A DNA stretch of 34,861 nt from an uncultured Muribaculum sp. (GCA_910578835.1 CAJTSK010000028.1:1-34861), one strand, 5' to 3'; counted from the first letter of the stretch, positions 1-9,111 are shown. Numbers and translations are program-made. The notes: generated by a model from the letters alone, not told the origin.

Positions 1-441
1 GACGGTTGGAATATGCTGTATCAGATTCTTCCCGACGGCACATCAAATCTCTCAGTCCTTGAATATGAGATGGGCGTTGATGGGAATAGTTATATCGCCG
101 ATTTTCTGACCCTGTATCTTAACGAAAGAGCGGTCGGCGCATCTGCGGCAGATTTGAGACGGCTTTATGAGTATTTTTGCACCAAAGAGCTTGCCGAAGA
201 ATTGTCAGCTGCGACAATTCCGATTGTTTCGGATGACACCGATTTCCGGCACGCTGACCGGACGCTTCAAATAAATAATCTTGACGACCTGAACGGTCTC
301 CCATTGGACAAGTATTCATTTGAGGTTAAATTCAAACCTAACCCCAACGATGATAACGTGACCGATATACTTTACATGGAAGTCAACGGGGCCACAAATA
401 AGATTTCAAAGATAGAGACAGGCGAGCGCAAAATAATATGA
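1..441 (+). CDS. Hypothetical protein, 5'-truncated by the window edge
   Basis: The frame is open from the first base, and codons 1-4 before the ATG at 13 are sense codons, so the gene probably begins upstream. The visible part is about 146 residues, acidic, soluble and without a signal peptide or membrane segment. I do not recognise the family. The last third alternates hydrophobic and charged residues (around FEVKFKPN and DILYMEV), which suggests a beta-rich end. Its stop overlaps the next start in an ATGA junction (438-441), so it is translationally coupled to the membrane protein behind it. Small linked soluble and membrane genes like these can be toxin-immunity clusters, but nothing here proves that. 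Confidence 0.7.
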   Translation, partial: DGWNMLYQILPDGTSNLSVLEYEMGVDGNSYIADFLTLYLNERAVGASAADLRRLYEYFCTKELAEELSAATIPIVSDDTDFRHADRTLQINNLDDLNGLPLDKYSFEVKFKPNPNDDNVTDILYMEVNGATNKISKIETGERKII

Positions 442-1517
442 TACAAGCTATCTTGATTCTATGTGCTGTCATTGCACTTGTTGGAGTTGTGGTAAAATGG
501 CATAAACCTGTGCTGTATCTTTATAAGGCTGCGGTATTTATGCTGTTTCTGCCGGGGTTGTTTTTCGCGCTGTTTTTTACGCTCATGGGCTATGGCAAAC
601 AGGCTCTTAACATTGATCTTTATCCGTGGCGCGAATATGTCATGTGGAGACTCTTCTTTGCGGCCGGCATAACGGTTATATTGTTTGTCGTATCGCAGAT
701 TCCCTTATTATTAATCAGACAGTTTTCTAAAAAAGAGAAACTGAGAATAGTTAAAATAGAAGGACTTATCTACTTCTGTCTATTGGCGGCAGGTACAGGA
801 TTATGCTATTATGCTGTTCAAGATCATGACTATTATGAAAACAAGATAGTTGCCGATATAAGCAACTATTATAAGGAACATGGATATTATCCTGAAAATC
901 TCAATAGAATCGATTTGCCGAACGATAGCACCGATGTAAGATACTCACACGATTACAAATCATTTACATTATTAATAAAAAATGGTAATGGCGAATTTAT
1001 CTATGACAGTCGCAATAGGTTGTGGGACGAGGTACTGGAGGGAGAATCAGGTTTAGACAGACTGATTGCAATGCCAAAAGATTCTGACGACATCATCTTC
1101 AGTAATCATGAAAGCGTTGTATCGTTTGGCGTGAGTGACGCTGAGTTCTTTCAACTTACACAATCACAATATGACAGAGCAAGAGAGATACTGATACAGT
1201 ATTTCACCAACTCAATCAGTCCATCAGTTAATGGAGAATATTTAATTGAACATCCCGGCGGATGGTTAGAGTACACAGCATACCCATATGATAGATATCG
1301 CCGTCAGTATTTCGGATGGAAAGATTCAGAGGGCGTTCCATATGCTTATATTATTCTTGTCAGCAAGGAACTAATTGAGAGAGACATAACCAACGGCTAC
1401 CTAAACAGTGACAGAGAATTTGTATGGATAGAAGATGGCGGTAGCGATGGGGTTGATGTCCTTATAAATCTTGATGAAAATAAGCTCGAAATCTTTGGCG
1501 TTCATCAACACGGATAA
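438..1517 (+). CDS. Hypothetical membrane protein with four N-terminal TM segments
   Basis: 359 residues. Hydrophobic helices lie at about 2-20, 28-52, 70-93 and 108-128; the remaining ~230 residues are polar and probably form one soluble domain. After the last helix there is a tyrosine-rich stretch (HDYYENK, NYYKEHGYYPENL) resembling the juxtamembrane part of other Bacteroidales proteins of unknown function. No catalytic motif is visible. The start is fixed by the 4-bp ATGA overlap with the preceding gene. The family is not recognised; a membrane-anchored sensor or immunity-type protein is possible but unproven. Confidence 0.75.
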   Translation: MIQAILILCAVIALVGVVVKWHKPVLYLYKAAVFMLFLPGLFFALFFTLMGYGKQALNIDLYPWREYVMWRLFFAAGITVILFVVSQIPLLLIRQFSKKEKLRIVKIEGLIYFCLLAAGTGLCYYAVQDHDYYENKIVADISNYYKEHGYYPENLNRIDLPNDSTDVRYSHDYKSFTLLIKNGNGEFIYDSRNRLWDEVLEGESGLDRLIAMPKDSDDIIFSNHESVVSFGVSDAEFFQLTQSQYDRAREILIQYFTNSISPSVNGEYLIEHPGGWLEYTAYPYDRYRRQYFGWKDSEGVPYAYIILVSKELIERDITNGYLNSDREFVWIEDGGSDGVDVLINLDENKLEIFGVHQHG

Positions 1518-1529
1518 ATCAATGAAATA

Positions 1530-1712
1530 ATGAAGTATATTGTCGGAACAGCCCTAATAATAGCCGGTGTCATTATTATCTGGTGGACATTTAATCAATG
1601 CAAGAAAATTGATTACAAATTTTCGGTAGCATACTTCATGTGTGCATCAGGGTACGGTGCCGGGATTGGCTGCATTGCTTTAGGAGCGAACATCATTGTA
1701 ACTCATTTATAA
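1530..1712 (+). CDS. Small two-helix membrane protein
   Basis: 60 residues: a hydrophobic helix at about 3-21, a short basic loop (QCKKIDYK) and a second glycine-rich helix at about 32-58. It starts 12 nt after the preceding stop, so it probably belongs to the same transcript. A nearer ATG at 1522 is closed by a stop after one codon and is excluded. No family recognised. The length makes it less certain than its neighbours, but the membrane topology and the tight spacing support it. Confidence 0.55.
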   Translation: MKYIVGTALIIAGVIIIWWTFNQCKKIDYKFSVAYFMCASGYGAGIGCIALGANIIVTHL

Positions 1713-1746
1713 TAAGTCATTACCCGGTACCGTCGCATTGCGGATA

Positions 1747-1974
1747 TTAACTTGCATCTCCCTTGTCAATAGCATCAATGCGCCTGCTGAACCATCTGTA
1801 AATCAAGAAAAAGCCAACCACTGCGATTGCAATAAGTACATATCGTAAAGACAGCATGCCATGTTCCCTCAGATACCGATTAGAAAGAGCGATAATCCCG
1901 CCATACATACCTGACATCAGTAAAAAGAGTAAAAATGCTGATATCATCTTTTTAACAGCAACACCTGGTTTCAT
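1747..1974 (-). CDS. Small two-helix membrane protein
   Basis: 75 residues with hydrophobic helices at about 9-30 and 44-60, a basic N terminus (MKPGVAVKK) and a charged C-terminal tail (RRIDAIDKGDAS). It converges on the + strand gene that ends at 1712. The intervening bases include the short palindrome CGGTACCG, which is too small to call a terminator. Function unknown. Positive charges in the loop and tail ends suggest both termini are cytoplasmic. Confidence 0.55.
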   Translation of the reverse strand: MKPGVAVKKMISAFLLFLLMSGMYGGIIALSNRYLREHGMLSLRYVLIAIAVVGFFLIYRWFSRRIDAIDKGDAS

Positions 1975-2099
1975 TTTTATGCTATTTATTTATATTGGAT
2001 AAGAAACATATCGCGAAGTTAGCTATAATCAGTCAAAATGCCATCATCCTTGGGGAGAAACAACGAGGATATATCAGATTAATGTAGAATAAGCCTGAA

Positions 2100-2932
2100 T
2101 TAGAGGAGAACGTGGTTTTCTTTATTTTTGCTGAAGCAATCTGACAGCATGGCGGCAAACGGCGTGTCATAGACGCGCGCATGTTTGGGACATCCCTTCA
2201 CACACGCACAGCACTTGATACACTTCCCATTGTCAGTGTGGCACTCATCCCCTTTCACAATAGCACCCGCCGGACAATGAACGGCACAATATCCGCAATG
2301 AGAGCAAAGCTCCGCATCTACTTCCGGAGTGCGAGGCATAGCCACCCCACTCTTGCGCAACTTGACAACCTTACCAATAAAGCGCAGCAAATGTATAAAT
2401 GATTGGCGGGCCGTTTTATACGCGTAACATTGACAGCCGCCAATCGTTCCATATCAGGAGCAGCTGCAATTTTCTCACCGATTCTCTCGCCAAAACTTCG
2501 TGCAAAAGCCAAATCATCAGCGTCAGGTCGCCCCGCAGCTATCGGGAATTTCTCATTGCTATAGGAATGCTCGCCAATAAATGTAGCGCAGGCAATCACC
2601 TTGAAGCCACGCGACAATGCCAGGGTCTGCAAGTCAGTCAAAGCCTTTTCGTAGTCACGGTTGCCGTAGACTGCAACTAACACTACAGGCGAGTTTTCGG
2701 AATGCAGCGTATTCAGCCGCTCCATTGCCAAAGGTGCCACATGACCGCCATATACCGGAACAGTAATCACAGTCAATGTATCCGGCATAACATCCGGCAT
2801 ATCTACAGGCTCCAGCGTCAAATCCGTTTTTTTAACGGCAGAGATGCCTGTACCGTCCACAATAGCCTCGCCTACCCTTCTTGATGTCCCTGTGGGTGAG
2901 AAAGTTATGAGTTGTGCTTCGTTTATTACCAT
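2100..2932 (-). pseudogene. EFR1-type flavodoxin-ferredoxin fusion, split by a -1 frameshift
   Basis: The N-terminal frame (from ATG 2932) has a flavodoxin-like FMN loop, ITFSPTGTSRR, and continues as a flavodoxin fold. It then runs out of homology and stops at 2318. A second frame ending at 2100 has two 4Fe-4S motifs, CSHCGYCAVHCP and CIKCCACVKGCP. The two together make the expected architecture of EFR1-family proteins, roughly 250-280 residues. Adding one base to the GGG run at 2408-2410 (CCC on the coding strand) joins them as ..KRPRQSFIHLLRF.., so one lost base explains the split. This is either a sequencing error or a real inactivating mutation. The TTG at 2953 is rejected as a start because it overlaps the -7 box. 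Predicted role: cytoplasmic electron transfer, partner unknown. Confidence 0.8.
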
Positions 2933-2950
2933 AAGCTGCAATTTACAGTG

Positions 2951-2958
2951 CAAAGATA
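2951..2958 (-). promoter_or_regulatory. -7 box TATCTTTG for the flavodoxin-ferredoxin gene
   Basis: Exact match to the Bacteroidetes TAnnTTTG element on the minus strand, about 19 nt upstream of ATG 2932. The expected -33 region reads TTTTCG, so only the -7 part is convincing. Confidence 0.5.
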
Positions 2959-3058
2959 CAATTAATCCGCTAAATCGAAAACCATCTATTTTGAATTGTT
3001 GAGTCTACAAGCACTGTGAAATGTAGCCCGGAATGCATCATATATCGATTATTTGTGC

Positions 3059-3066
3059 TAAATTTG
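3059..3066 (+). promoter_or_regulatory. Possible -7 box TAAATTTG upstream of the 3224-10587 gene run
   Basis: Exact TAnnTTTG match without a TTG at the -33 distance. It would give a leader of about 150 nt before ATG 3224. No better promoter candidate is visible between 2960 and 3223, so this is offered at low confidence. Confidence 0.3.
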
Positions 3067-3223
3067 TAATGCAAGATTAAGTGGTAATCAGAGTAGAAGC
3101 AATAACGACCGGAAGGTTGAACATTACCTGAAAGTTTGTTAGGCCTATTATCAACCTGTTTCACATTATCTGATTATTGACAACAGATAAAATGCAAAAT
3201 AGAGACAACTAAAACCAAATATT

Positions 3224-3835
3224 ATGAGTAACGAGATTCTATATGTACTCTTACCCGATTATGCCGCTCACGAAATAGTATATCTTTCACAAGCCATCGC
3301 TTCTGATGAGTTCGCACTGAAAGAAAATCCTAAATATGTCAATAAAGTCTTAGCCCCGACAATGAAACCGGTAAAATCCATCGGAGGATTTTTGACGTTG
3401 CCTGACTATTCATTTGAAACGATGCCCGATGATTATGCGGCATTAGTCTTGATTGGAGGATTTGGCTGGAGTACTCCTGTAGCGGAACAAGTCGTGCCTA
3501 TAGTAAAACAAGCTATTGAAAAAGGTAAAATCATAGGAGCTATATGTAATGGAGCTTCGTTTATGGCAAAACATGGATTTCTCAACAATGTCAGGCACAC
3601 CGGCAATGGCTTGGAGCAACTGAAGCTCTGGGGTGGCGACAACTATACCAATACAGCAGGATATATCCACTGTCAAGCGGTCAGCGACAATAGCATTGTG
3701 ACAGCCAACGGCTCAGCATCGCTTGAATTTGCCAAAGAGCTGCTTTTGCTGCTTGAGAACGATACGCCTGAACGCATCGAAATGTATTATCAGTTTAATA
3801 AACATGGTTTTTGCTCACTTTTAGATAAACAATAA
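3224..3835 (+). CDS. DJ-1/PfpI family protein
   Basis: 203 residues with the class-I glutamine-amidotransferase-like fold of the DJ-1/PfpI superfamily. The conserved acidic residue is probably Glu17 (in DYAAHE). The nucleophile-elbow cysteine is Cys108 in GAICNGASFMA, and LIGGFG marks the preceding strand. The family includes chaperone/deglycase, protease-like and transcription-associated members, so the substrate cannot be read from the sequence. The gene starts a run of same-strand genes with short gaps, the next starting 13 nt downstream. No strong Shine-Dalgarno sequence is visible, which is normal for Bacteroidetes. Confidence 0.88.
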   Translation: MSNEILYVLLPDYAAHEIVYLSQAIASDEFALKENPKYVNKVLAPTMKPVKSIGGFLTLPDYSFETMPDDYAALVLIGGFGWSTPVAEQVVPIVKQAIEKGKIIGAICNGASFMAKHGFLNNVRHTGNGLEQLKLWGGDNYTNTAGYIHCQAVSDNSIVTANGSASLEFAKELLLLLENDTPERIEMYYQFNKHGFCSLLDKQ

Positions 3836-3848
3836 TCTTATCGGCAAC

Positions 3849-4541
3849 ATGAAAAGCAGGTGGACTTTATTAGTTATAATAGTATTGTGTGTTACGGCAT
3901 GTGGCAACGAAAAGAAAGCCAAGTCGGTCACTGCACCCATACGAGACGAGAATGTGCCTGTCTTTTCAGAAACCAAAACCGATGAAGATATTATTGTTGC
4001 CAGCCATAAAAATGAGCTTGCAGCAGTCAATAATTATACTGTTTCCGACAGTTGTGCAGGTCCATTTAAGATTGATGCCGTCATCCCGGAAAAGATTGAA
4101 GGATTTATTGTAATAGAGACCAAGGAAGAAAAAATCTTGCCCGGCGGCGAGCGATATGAGATTCCTGTGTATATTTACGAAATAGGCAATGAGGGTTGGG
4201 TGAAAGTCACGCCACAGTATGATACTGCAACCGGCTGCGCAACCGGCAAAACAAGTGAAATTTTTGTCTATTCCGACCTGTTTATCACCGACAAAGGTAT
4301 CGGTGCCATGTCCTCTGTTGAGGAATTTGCCACTGTCTATCCTGACTTCCGTATCAGTTATGACCGCGATGCGGAATTGTTCGTTGCTGAAACGCAAGAG
4401 CTTAAAAATGTACAGTTTGTCATTGATAGCGAATACTATCGTAATGATGTCGCTATCCCGACATCATGCGAATCGGTCGGGATGCAAGTCTCCGATTTTA
4501 AGGATAAGTCATATTTCACCGCTATACGCATAACTAAATAA
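3849..4541 (+). CDS. Hypothetical lipoprotein
   Basis: 230 residues. A short basic N terminus and hydrophobic stretch end in the lipobox VTAC, so Cys18 is the likely lipidated residue after signal peptidase II cleavage. The charged residues after the Cys (GNEKK) are not the classic Bacteroidetes surface-export signal, so periplasmic or surface location is open. The mature part is mixed and mostly beta-like, with a Cys pair possible (SDSCAG and ATGCATG). I do not recognise the domain. It lies 13 nt after the DJ-1 gene and 5 nt before the next gene, so it is probably co-transcribed. Confidence 0.75.
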   Translation: MKSRWTLLVIIVLCVTACGNEKKAKSVTAPIRDENVPVFSETKTDEDIIVASHKNELAAVNNYTVSDSCAGPFKIDAVIPEKIEGFIVIETKEEKILPGGERYEIPVYIYEIGNEGWVKVTPQYDTATGCATGKTSEIFVYSDLFITDKGIGAMSSVEEFATVYPDFRISYDRDAELFVAETQELKNVQFVIDSEYYRNDVAIPTSCESVGMQVSDFKDKSYFTAIRITK

Positions 4542-4546
4542 TTTAT

Positions 4547-5368
4547 ATGGAATATGAAGTATTGAACCACAACAACGCCGTATGTACAGTCACTGATGTC
4601 GACATTGACGAAGCGGTAAAGTCCGACGAGCCATTGCCTCGGGCTGTTGTACAGGCGATGGGCAAAACACATGATGATAAGTATCTGGAATACATGTATC
4701 CGATACTATATCATGACGTGAACTATATGCGTATGGATGCCGCACAAAGCATATTTAATCTGAATGGGCACAGAGGATTGGACGCATTGAAGGAGAAGGA
4801 ACGCAGCCTTGATTCCTCTACTTTTGATAAATTACCATGTGAGAAAGCTGTGCTTGTGGCAATGATTATCCGCATAGAGGACGGGACAGAAGGTATCTTG
4901 CGTTATTTCAGATCTGAAGACGGATTGGATATAGTGAAGTATTGCCTGTTGAGTTATTATAGCTCCGGATATGATTACAAGGAAGAGGATATACGCCTGA
5001 TAAGCATTGTACTCAAAGAGTTTATCGATAAAAAGCTCAAACGCGTCAAAAAGGTGTCTCGGGAGGATTGGATTGAATTTGTCTACTTTGCGCTCGACAG
5101 CTTATTGATTGCGGCACTGGAGACAGATATCCTTATGCGTATAAGCGATGAGACAAGCGAAGAATTAGTCAATGTATTTCAGCAGGTTCTTGACTGCAAG
5201 GCAACAAACGACATGAAAGAACTCATGTCAGATATTTCCAAAAGCATGAAACATGACTACGCCCTGGATATATTGAGAAGCCTCAAAGGCAAGACCGGAG
5301 GAGGAGATGCACGGAGAGCCTATAAGAAAGCATTGAAACATTTTAATATCACGGAGGAAGAATTATGA
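4547..5368 (+). CDS. Hypothetical helical-repeat (HEAT-like) protein
   Basis: 273 residues, acidic and almost entirely predicted helical, with no signal peptide. Around residues 30-80 the pattern AVVQAMGK..YLEYMYPIL..DVNYMRMDAAQSIFNL resembles HEAT/armadillo-type repeats (paired helices with conserved small and Asp residues). That suggests a protein-binding scaffold. Its stop overlaps the next start by an ATGA junction (5365-5368), so the two products are probably made in a fixed ratio and may interact. No enzymatic motif seen. Confidence 0.65.
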   Translation: MEYEVLNHNNAVCTVTDVDIDEAVKSDEPLPRAVVQAMGKTHDDKYLEYMYPILYHDVNYMRMDAAQSIFNLNGHRGLDALKEKERSLDSSTFDKLPCEKAVLVAMIIRIEDGTEGILRYFRSEDGLDIVKYCLLSYYSSGYDYKEEDIRLISIVLKEFIDKKLKRVKKVSREDWIEFVYFALDSLLIAALETDILMRISDETSEELVNVFQQVLDCKATNDMKELMSDISKSMKHDYALDILRSLKGKTGGGDARRAYKKALKHFNITEEEL

Positions 5369-5949
5369 GTATGGAACATAAGGCGTTTGTGTTTGACACA
5401 AACAAATTTCATGCCGAGATAGAACCTGTCATGAAAGACAGTATCAAGAACACCAAAGTGGCACACCGATATATCTGCGACCATCTCGAAGAGTTGCAAT
5501 CCCCTTACACCGGCGATACGTTGGAGGAAGGTTGGGAAGAAGAATTTGGCGAACTGACGCTTCAAGTTTATTTCGATATTCTTCTCACGTCATGTTATGA
5601 TGTGGAGGACGACTGCGGTCTGTGCGAAATGTGGGATGCGGTAAATGAGGTTATCAAATCCCTCGATGTCTTTGACGAGGGCGAGCTGCCGGTAACAGGC
5701 AGGGAGGTCGAGATTGATGGTGTCGTCGTCAATCCCGGCATGGAAGGTTTGGGCATTATAGATTGCAACGAGGTGGCGGAGATTCTAAATACCCTGAAGG
5801 AAAACAGAAGAGCAGCCGCAAGTGCAAGACAACCGGAAGGACTGCTGTATGATGCAAATCCTGAGGAGTGGATAGAGGCATATGACGACCTTTGTCACAT
5901 TTATGAAGAAGCTTTACGGCAAAACAAAGGGCTGCTACTTACATTCTGA
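5365..5949 (+). CDS. Hypothetical acidic protein
   Basis: 194 residues, strongly acidic, soluble. The N terminus (FVFDTNKFHAEIEPVMK) and the middle (LTSCYDVEDDCGLCEMWDAVNEV) are the most distinctive parts. I do not recognise the family. It is translationally coupled to the helical-repeat gene through an ATGA overlap and followed by the P-loop kinase gene after 11 nt. Acidic coupled genes of this kind are common among immunity proteins of contact-dependent or polymorphic toxins, but no toxin gene is present in the window, so this is only a guess. Confidence 0.65.
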   Translation: MSMEHKAFVFDTNKFHAEIEPVMKDSIKNTKVAHRYICDHLEELQSPYTGDTLEEGWEEEFGELTLQVYFDILLTSCYDVEDDCGLCEMWDAVNEVIKSLDVFDEGELPVTGREVEIDGVVVNPGMEGLGIIDCNEVAEILNTLKENRRAAASARQPEGLLYDANPEEWIEAYDDLCHIYEEALRQNKGLLLTF

Positions 5950-5960
5950 ACATTGGCGTA

Positions 5961-6509
5961 ATGAAGAAAGTAATTATCATTGGCTGCCCCGGCTCGGGAA
6001 AAAGCACTTTCGCAAGAAAGTTATCGGCAACAACAGGCTTGCCGCTATACTATCTTGATATGATATGGCATTTGCCCGACCGGACCACTCTGAGCAGAGA
6101 GGAATTTATCTCCCGGCTTGAGAAAATAACCGCAGAAGGAGAATGGATTATAGACGGGAACTATCTTCACACAATGTCGATAAGACTTGACCATTGTGAC
6201 ACAGTGTTTTTCTTTGACCTTCCTGTCAGACTCTGCCTTGAAGGAGCAGAGTCACGTATCGGCAAGGAGCGTGAAGATATGCCGTGGAGTGACAACAAGC
6301 TGGATGAAGAATTCCGACAATGGATTGTTGATTTTCCGACCCAGCAGCTACCCGTTATTAAAAAATTACTTTCAGATTATAGACAAAAGCTCAACATCAT
6401 TGTGTTTCATTCACGAGAGGAAGCCGATGATTTTATCAATTTGACAAATAGCCTGAATCAGCTGACAAACGAAAACCGAGATGCAGAAAACAAGCTGAAC
6501 GACAAATAA
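5961..6509 (+). CDS. P-loop kinase of the adenylate-kinase-like/FlaR topology-modulation family
   Basis: 182 residues. Walker A is GCPGSGKST at residues 8-16. It is followed by YYLDMIWHLPD and WIIDGNYLHTMSIRL, the signature blocks of proteins annotated as DNA topology modulation protein FlaR or AAA_17/AAA_18 nucleoside kinases. DTVFFFDLP is the probable Walker B strand, and an arginine-containing lid is suggested by ESRIGKERED. The name FlaR is historical; the likely chemistry is phosphoryl transfer to a small substrate. The C-terminal ~25 residues are Asn/Leu-rich and outside the domain. It sits within the + strand gene run, 11 nt after the previous stop. Confidence 0.85.
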   Translation: MKKVIIIGCPGSGKSTFARKLSATTGLPLYYLDMIWHLPDRTTLSREEFISRLEKITAEGEWIIDGNYLHTMSIRLDHCDTVFFFDLPVRLCLEGAESRIGKEREDMPWSDNKLDEEFRQWIVDFPTQQLPVIKKLLSDYRQKLNIIVFHSREEADDFINLTNSLNQLTNENRDAENKLNDK

Positions 6510-6528
6510 GCTCAGCGATTTTAGAAGA

Positions 6529-6536
6529 TAAATTTG
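6529..6536 (+). promoter_or_regulatory. Possible internal -7 box TAAATTTG
   Basis: Exact TAnnTTTG match only 2 nt before ATG 6539, with no -33 TTG. If used, transcription would begin at or near the start codon, or translation would start at a later codon. It could equally be chance. Confidence 0.25.
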
Positions 6537-6538
6537 AC

Positions 6539-7321
6539 ATGATGAACAAGACCACTCGAAGACCGCAATACATACTGATTACCAAGAATGGCAAGGAGCG
6601 CACAAGCAATGTGACTGACGCAAAAATCATAAGGGCGGTATATGAAATTAACGACAACGGATATGTTACTATTGAAAAGTGTATCCCTGTCAAGGTTATG
6701 AAGGAAGCTGAATGTTTTGCCATGACTTTCTATAGGGACTCACGTGTTGCGGCGTATTTCAGAGTCAGGAAAACCGTGCTCCGCATGATTAAGACGGGGC
6801 TGTCATGCGATGCAGCCGCAGATATCATGTGTAATTTCTTTCAGTCGGCGGAATTACCCGACATGACCTCCTGGACCTGTGAGGAGCTAAGACCTGCTTC
6901 CTCTGAGAGTAAGTCAAGCCTTTGTGTCGACGGGGAAGATTTCCGCTATTTCAACAGTGCTGATGTTTTGGCTGCCCTTGAAAACATTATAGATGGCAAA
7001 TCAGTATGGATGCTTTATGATTTTACCGGAGATAACGGAGGATATATAAATATTCGACGGAGTGGCGATGACTTGACACAAGCTGCAAAATATAAAGTGG
7101 AAGTTGTCAGATGGACAGAACCTGAAGCAACCGGATATCGGTCCGTCATATCCGATGCCGGCTATTTGCGAAAATGTCTGTGGAATCTGGTCGATGGCGA
7201 TAGCTTTCCTGATCCTACCTCTGAATGGGAAAGTTTTGACGTGACCGACTATTTCCAACGCTTGACTTTTAGATTTTTAAACGAAGAAGATAAACCAGAT
7301 AACAATGAACGGAAAATATAG
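6539..7321 (+). CDS. Hypothetical protein
   Basis: 260 residues, soluble. The first ~110 residues contain a basic N terminus (NKTTRRPQYILITKNGKERT) and a helical section rich in Arg/Lys (YFRVRKTVLRMIKTG). The second half looks like a separate acidic alpha/beta domain (DVLAALENIIDGKSVWMLYDFTGDNGGYINI). Two adjacent ATGs (6539 and 6542) are both possible starts. The 3' end overlaps the next gene by 17 bp, supporting coupled translation. Family not recognised. Confidence 0.65.
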   Translation: MMNKTTRRPQYILITKNGKERTSNVTDAKIIRAVYEINDNGYVTIEKCIPVKVMKEAECFAMTFYRDSRVAAYFRVRKTVLRMIKTGLSCDAAADIMCNFFQSAELPDMTSWTCEELRPASSESKSSLCVDGEDFRYFNSADVLAALENIIDGKSVWMLYDFTGDNGGYINIRRSGDDLTQAAKYKVEVVRWTEPEATGYRSVISDAGYLRKCLWNLVDGDSFPDPTSEWESFDVTDYFQRLTFRFLNEEDKPDNNERKI

Positions 7322-9086
7322 TCTGCCTGTAGTGAAGGCGGTAGACATGATTTGGACGAGTTTTGATCGCGAAGAAATACGACGCGGCTACGCAATGCTA
7401 ATGCAAGCGGCACAACAAGGCGATGCCGATGCGCTTGCATTCATTGCCCGGTGCTTTATGGGTGAGGAATATGTATGGAGCGGAGCCGGTTTCACCCCTG
7501 ACGAAGCCAATGCTTCAATGCTGATGCAGAAAAGCGCGCTTATGGGAAGTGCCACCGGGGTGCTTTGTGCTGTAAGAAGCGGAAATCTCACTCCTTCCGT
7601 ACAGCGCGGAATGCCATTTGCCTCATTCAAAGACGCGTTTGATGAAATTCTCAGTCAGGCAGAACGTGGCAATGCGTTTTGCTGCTACATGATAGGCAAT
7701 GTCTATTTTTGGGGTGACTATCTGCTCGTGGAGCCGGAACTTGCCAAGCAATTCAAAACAGAAGACAAATACCATGCCTGGGCATACCCTATAGCAAAAG
7801 ACTGGTATGAACGCAGTTTCAAAGGACGTGTCTGTGCAGGATGGGGCAACTATTGTAACATACGCAAATCAAGGCTTTGCAGCATCAAAAATGATACATT
7901 TGAATTTTACTATCAGATGTTAGCAGAAATATCACCCGTTATTTGCAACAACTACGGCCATTACCTTGAGACGGAAAAGAAAAACCCTCAGGCGGCGTTG
8001 ACTTATTATGCCAAAGCCGCTTACCAAGGAGACCCACAGGGCGCGTATAATGCCGGTCATGTCTATGAGGGAGGTGAAGTCGTGGAAGAAAATATTGAGG
8101 TCGCCTATCAGTTCTATAAAATTGCCGCTACAGGAGGACATCCCGGAGGTCAGTTTGAGATGGGTTACTATCATTTTGAAGGATGCGGCGGCGCGGAACA
8201 GGATTATGCCAAGGCTGTACAATGGTTTGAACAGGCGTATGAGAATCCCAAATGCAGAAATGTAACCAGGACGCAGGCTGCCGCCTATCTCGGCATTTGT
8301 TGTCAGGACGGGCTGGGAGTGGTACAAGATGATGATGCGGCAATAGAGTATCTACGGGAAGCGGAAGAAGGGATAGATGATTTATGGGACAGCATCAAGG
8401 AGAAAGTACTTAATGCACTCGGTGTCGCGTATGCTTTCGGACGTGGTACTGAAGAGGATATCGAACTTGGCTATCAATATTTCGAGGATGCGGCAAAACT
8501 TGGTTCGGAGGAGGCGAAAGAGCATCTGCAATATATAAATTCGCCGGAGTATGGGGCACATGATAGAGTAAGAGCAGCAAATAATAATGTAGATCCATTT
8601 TACCAAGGTCTCGCCGAAAACATCAAAGAGGCTGTCAAAAAAGATTTGCAAGAAATTCTTGAGCAAACAGGCGATGAACATATTTACACGGTAGCCCTGG
8701 TTACTGACAGATATTGCTGTTCCCTGTTCCTGGCGGTAAATACAACAGAATACCTTGACAATGAATGCGAAGAACCGGATGATGTGGAAAAATGGCATCC
8801 CGATGAGTGGGGCTATTCCGATGGACACGATAGTGAATTGGTAAAACTCAGTAAATTGCTGTGGGAGAATCACAAAAATTTTCCGGGTGAAGCATATTTC
8901 TTTAACGCGCTAATCTCAGCGATGAAGCAAGTCAAGGAAACGGGGATATTCGGAGAACGCACCGAAGAAATTACTTTTTTTGTCTCCATTTCGGATGACG
9001 AGGAGGCTGAGAATCTTGAAGACTTTTCTGCAACACAACTAAATTCACCACAACTGGCTGCTGCCTTCCTGAGCAGAGACAAGTAA
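7305..9086 (+). CDS. Sel1-repeat protein with C-terminal DUF4303-like domain
   Basis: 593 residues. Sel1-like repeats (helical pairs with the A..Y..G..Y..G pattern) are clear at about 227-410, for example AALTYYAKAAYQGDPQGAYNAGHVYEGG and VAYAFGRGTEEDIELGYQYFEDAAKLG; more divergent copies occupy about 25-215. Residues ~433-585 match my memory of DUF4303: a helical start (ENIKEAVKKDLQEIL), a strand with YTVALVTD, then WHPDEWGYSD and a helical end. Sel1 repeats bind partner proteins; DUF4303 has no established activity. No signal peptide, so cytoplasmic. The ATG at 7305 lies inside the previous gene. Likely a protein-interaction scaffold. Confidence 0.82.
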   Translation: MNGKYSLPVVKAVDMIWTSFDREEIRRGYAMLMQAAQQGDADALAFIARCFMGEEYVWSGAGFTPDEANASMLMQKSALMGSATGVLCAVRSGNLTPSVQRGMPFASFKDAFDEILSQAERGNAFCCYMIGNVYFWGDYLLVEPELAKQFKTEDKYHAWAYPIAKDWYERSFKGRVCAGWGNYCNIRKSRLCSIKNDTFEFYYQMLAEISPVICNNYGHYLETEKKNPQAALTYYAKAAYQGDPQGAYNAGHVYEGGEVVEENIEVAYQFYKIAATGGHPGGQFEMGYYHFEGCGGAEQDYAKAVQWFEQAYENPKCRNVTRTQAAAYLGICCQDGLGVVQDDDAAIEYLREAEEGIDDLWDSIKEKVLNALGVAYAFGRGTEEDIELGYQYFEDAAKLGSEEAKEHLQYINSPEYGAHDRVRAANNNVDPFYQGLAENIKEAVKKDLQEILEQTGDEHIYTVALVTDRYCCSLFLAVNTTEYLDNECEEPDDVEKWHPDEWGYSDGHDSELVKLSKLLWENHKNFPGEAYFFNALISAMKQVKETGIFGERTEEITFFVSISDDEEAENLEDFSATQLNSPQLAAAFLSRDK

Positions 9087-9111
9087 GTAGGCCGGTTTAT
9101 AAAAGACAAAT

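Noticed and set aside
2970..3164. 64-residue minus strand frame upstream of the DJ-1 gene
   Set aside because: No domain, low-complexity composition, and it covers the likely promoter region of the DJ-1 gene.
3966..4397. 143-residue minus strand frame opposite the lipoprotein gene
   Set aside because: Antisense to a gene with a clear lipobox and operon spacing; no recognisable domain.
8382..8873. 163-residue minus strand frame inside the Sel1-repeat gene
   Set aside because: Lies wholly within a well-supported gene on the other strand; composition (Ile/Phe/Cys-rich) is that of a shadow frame.
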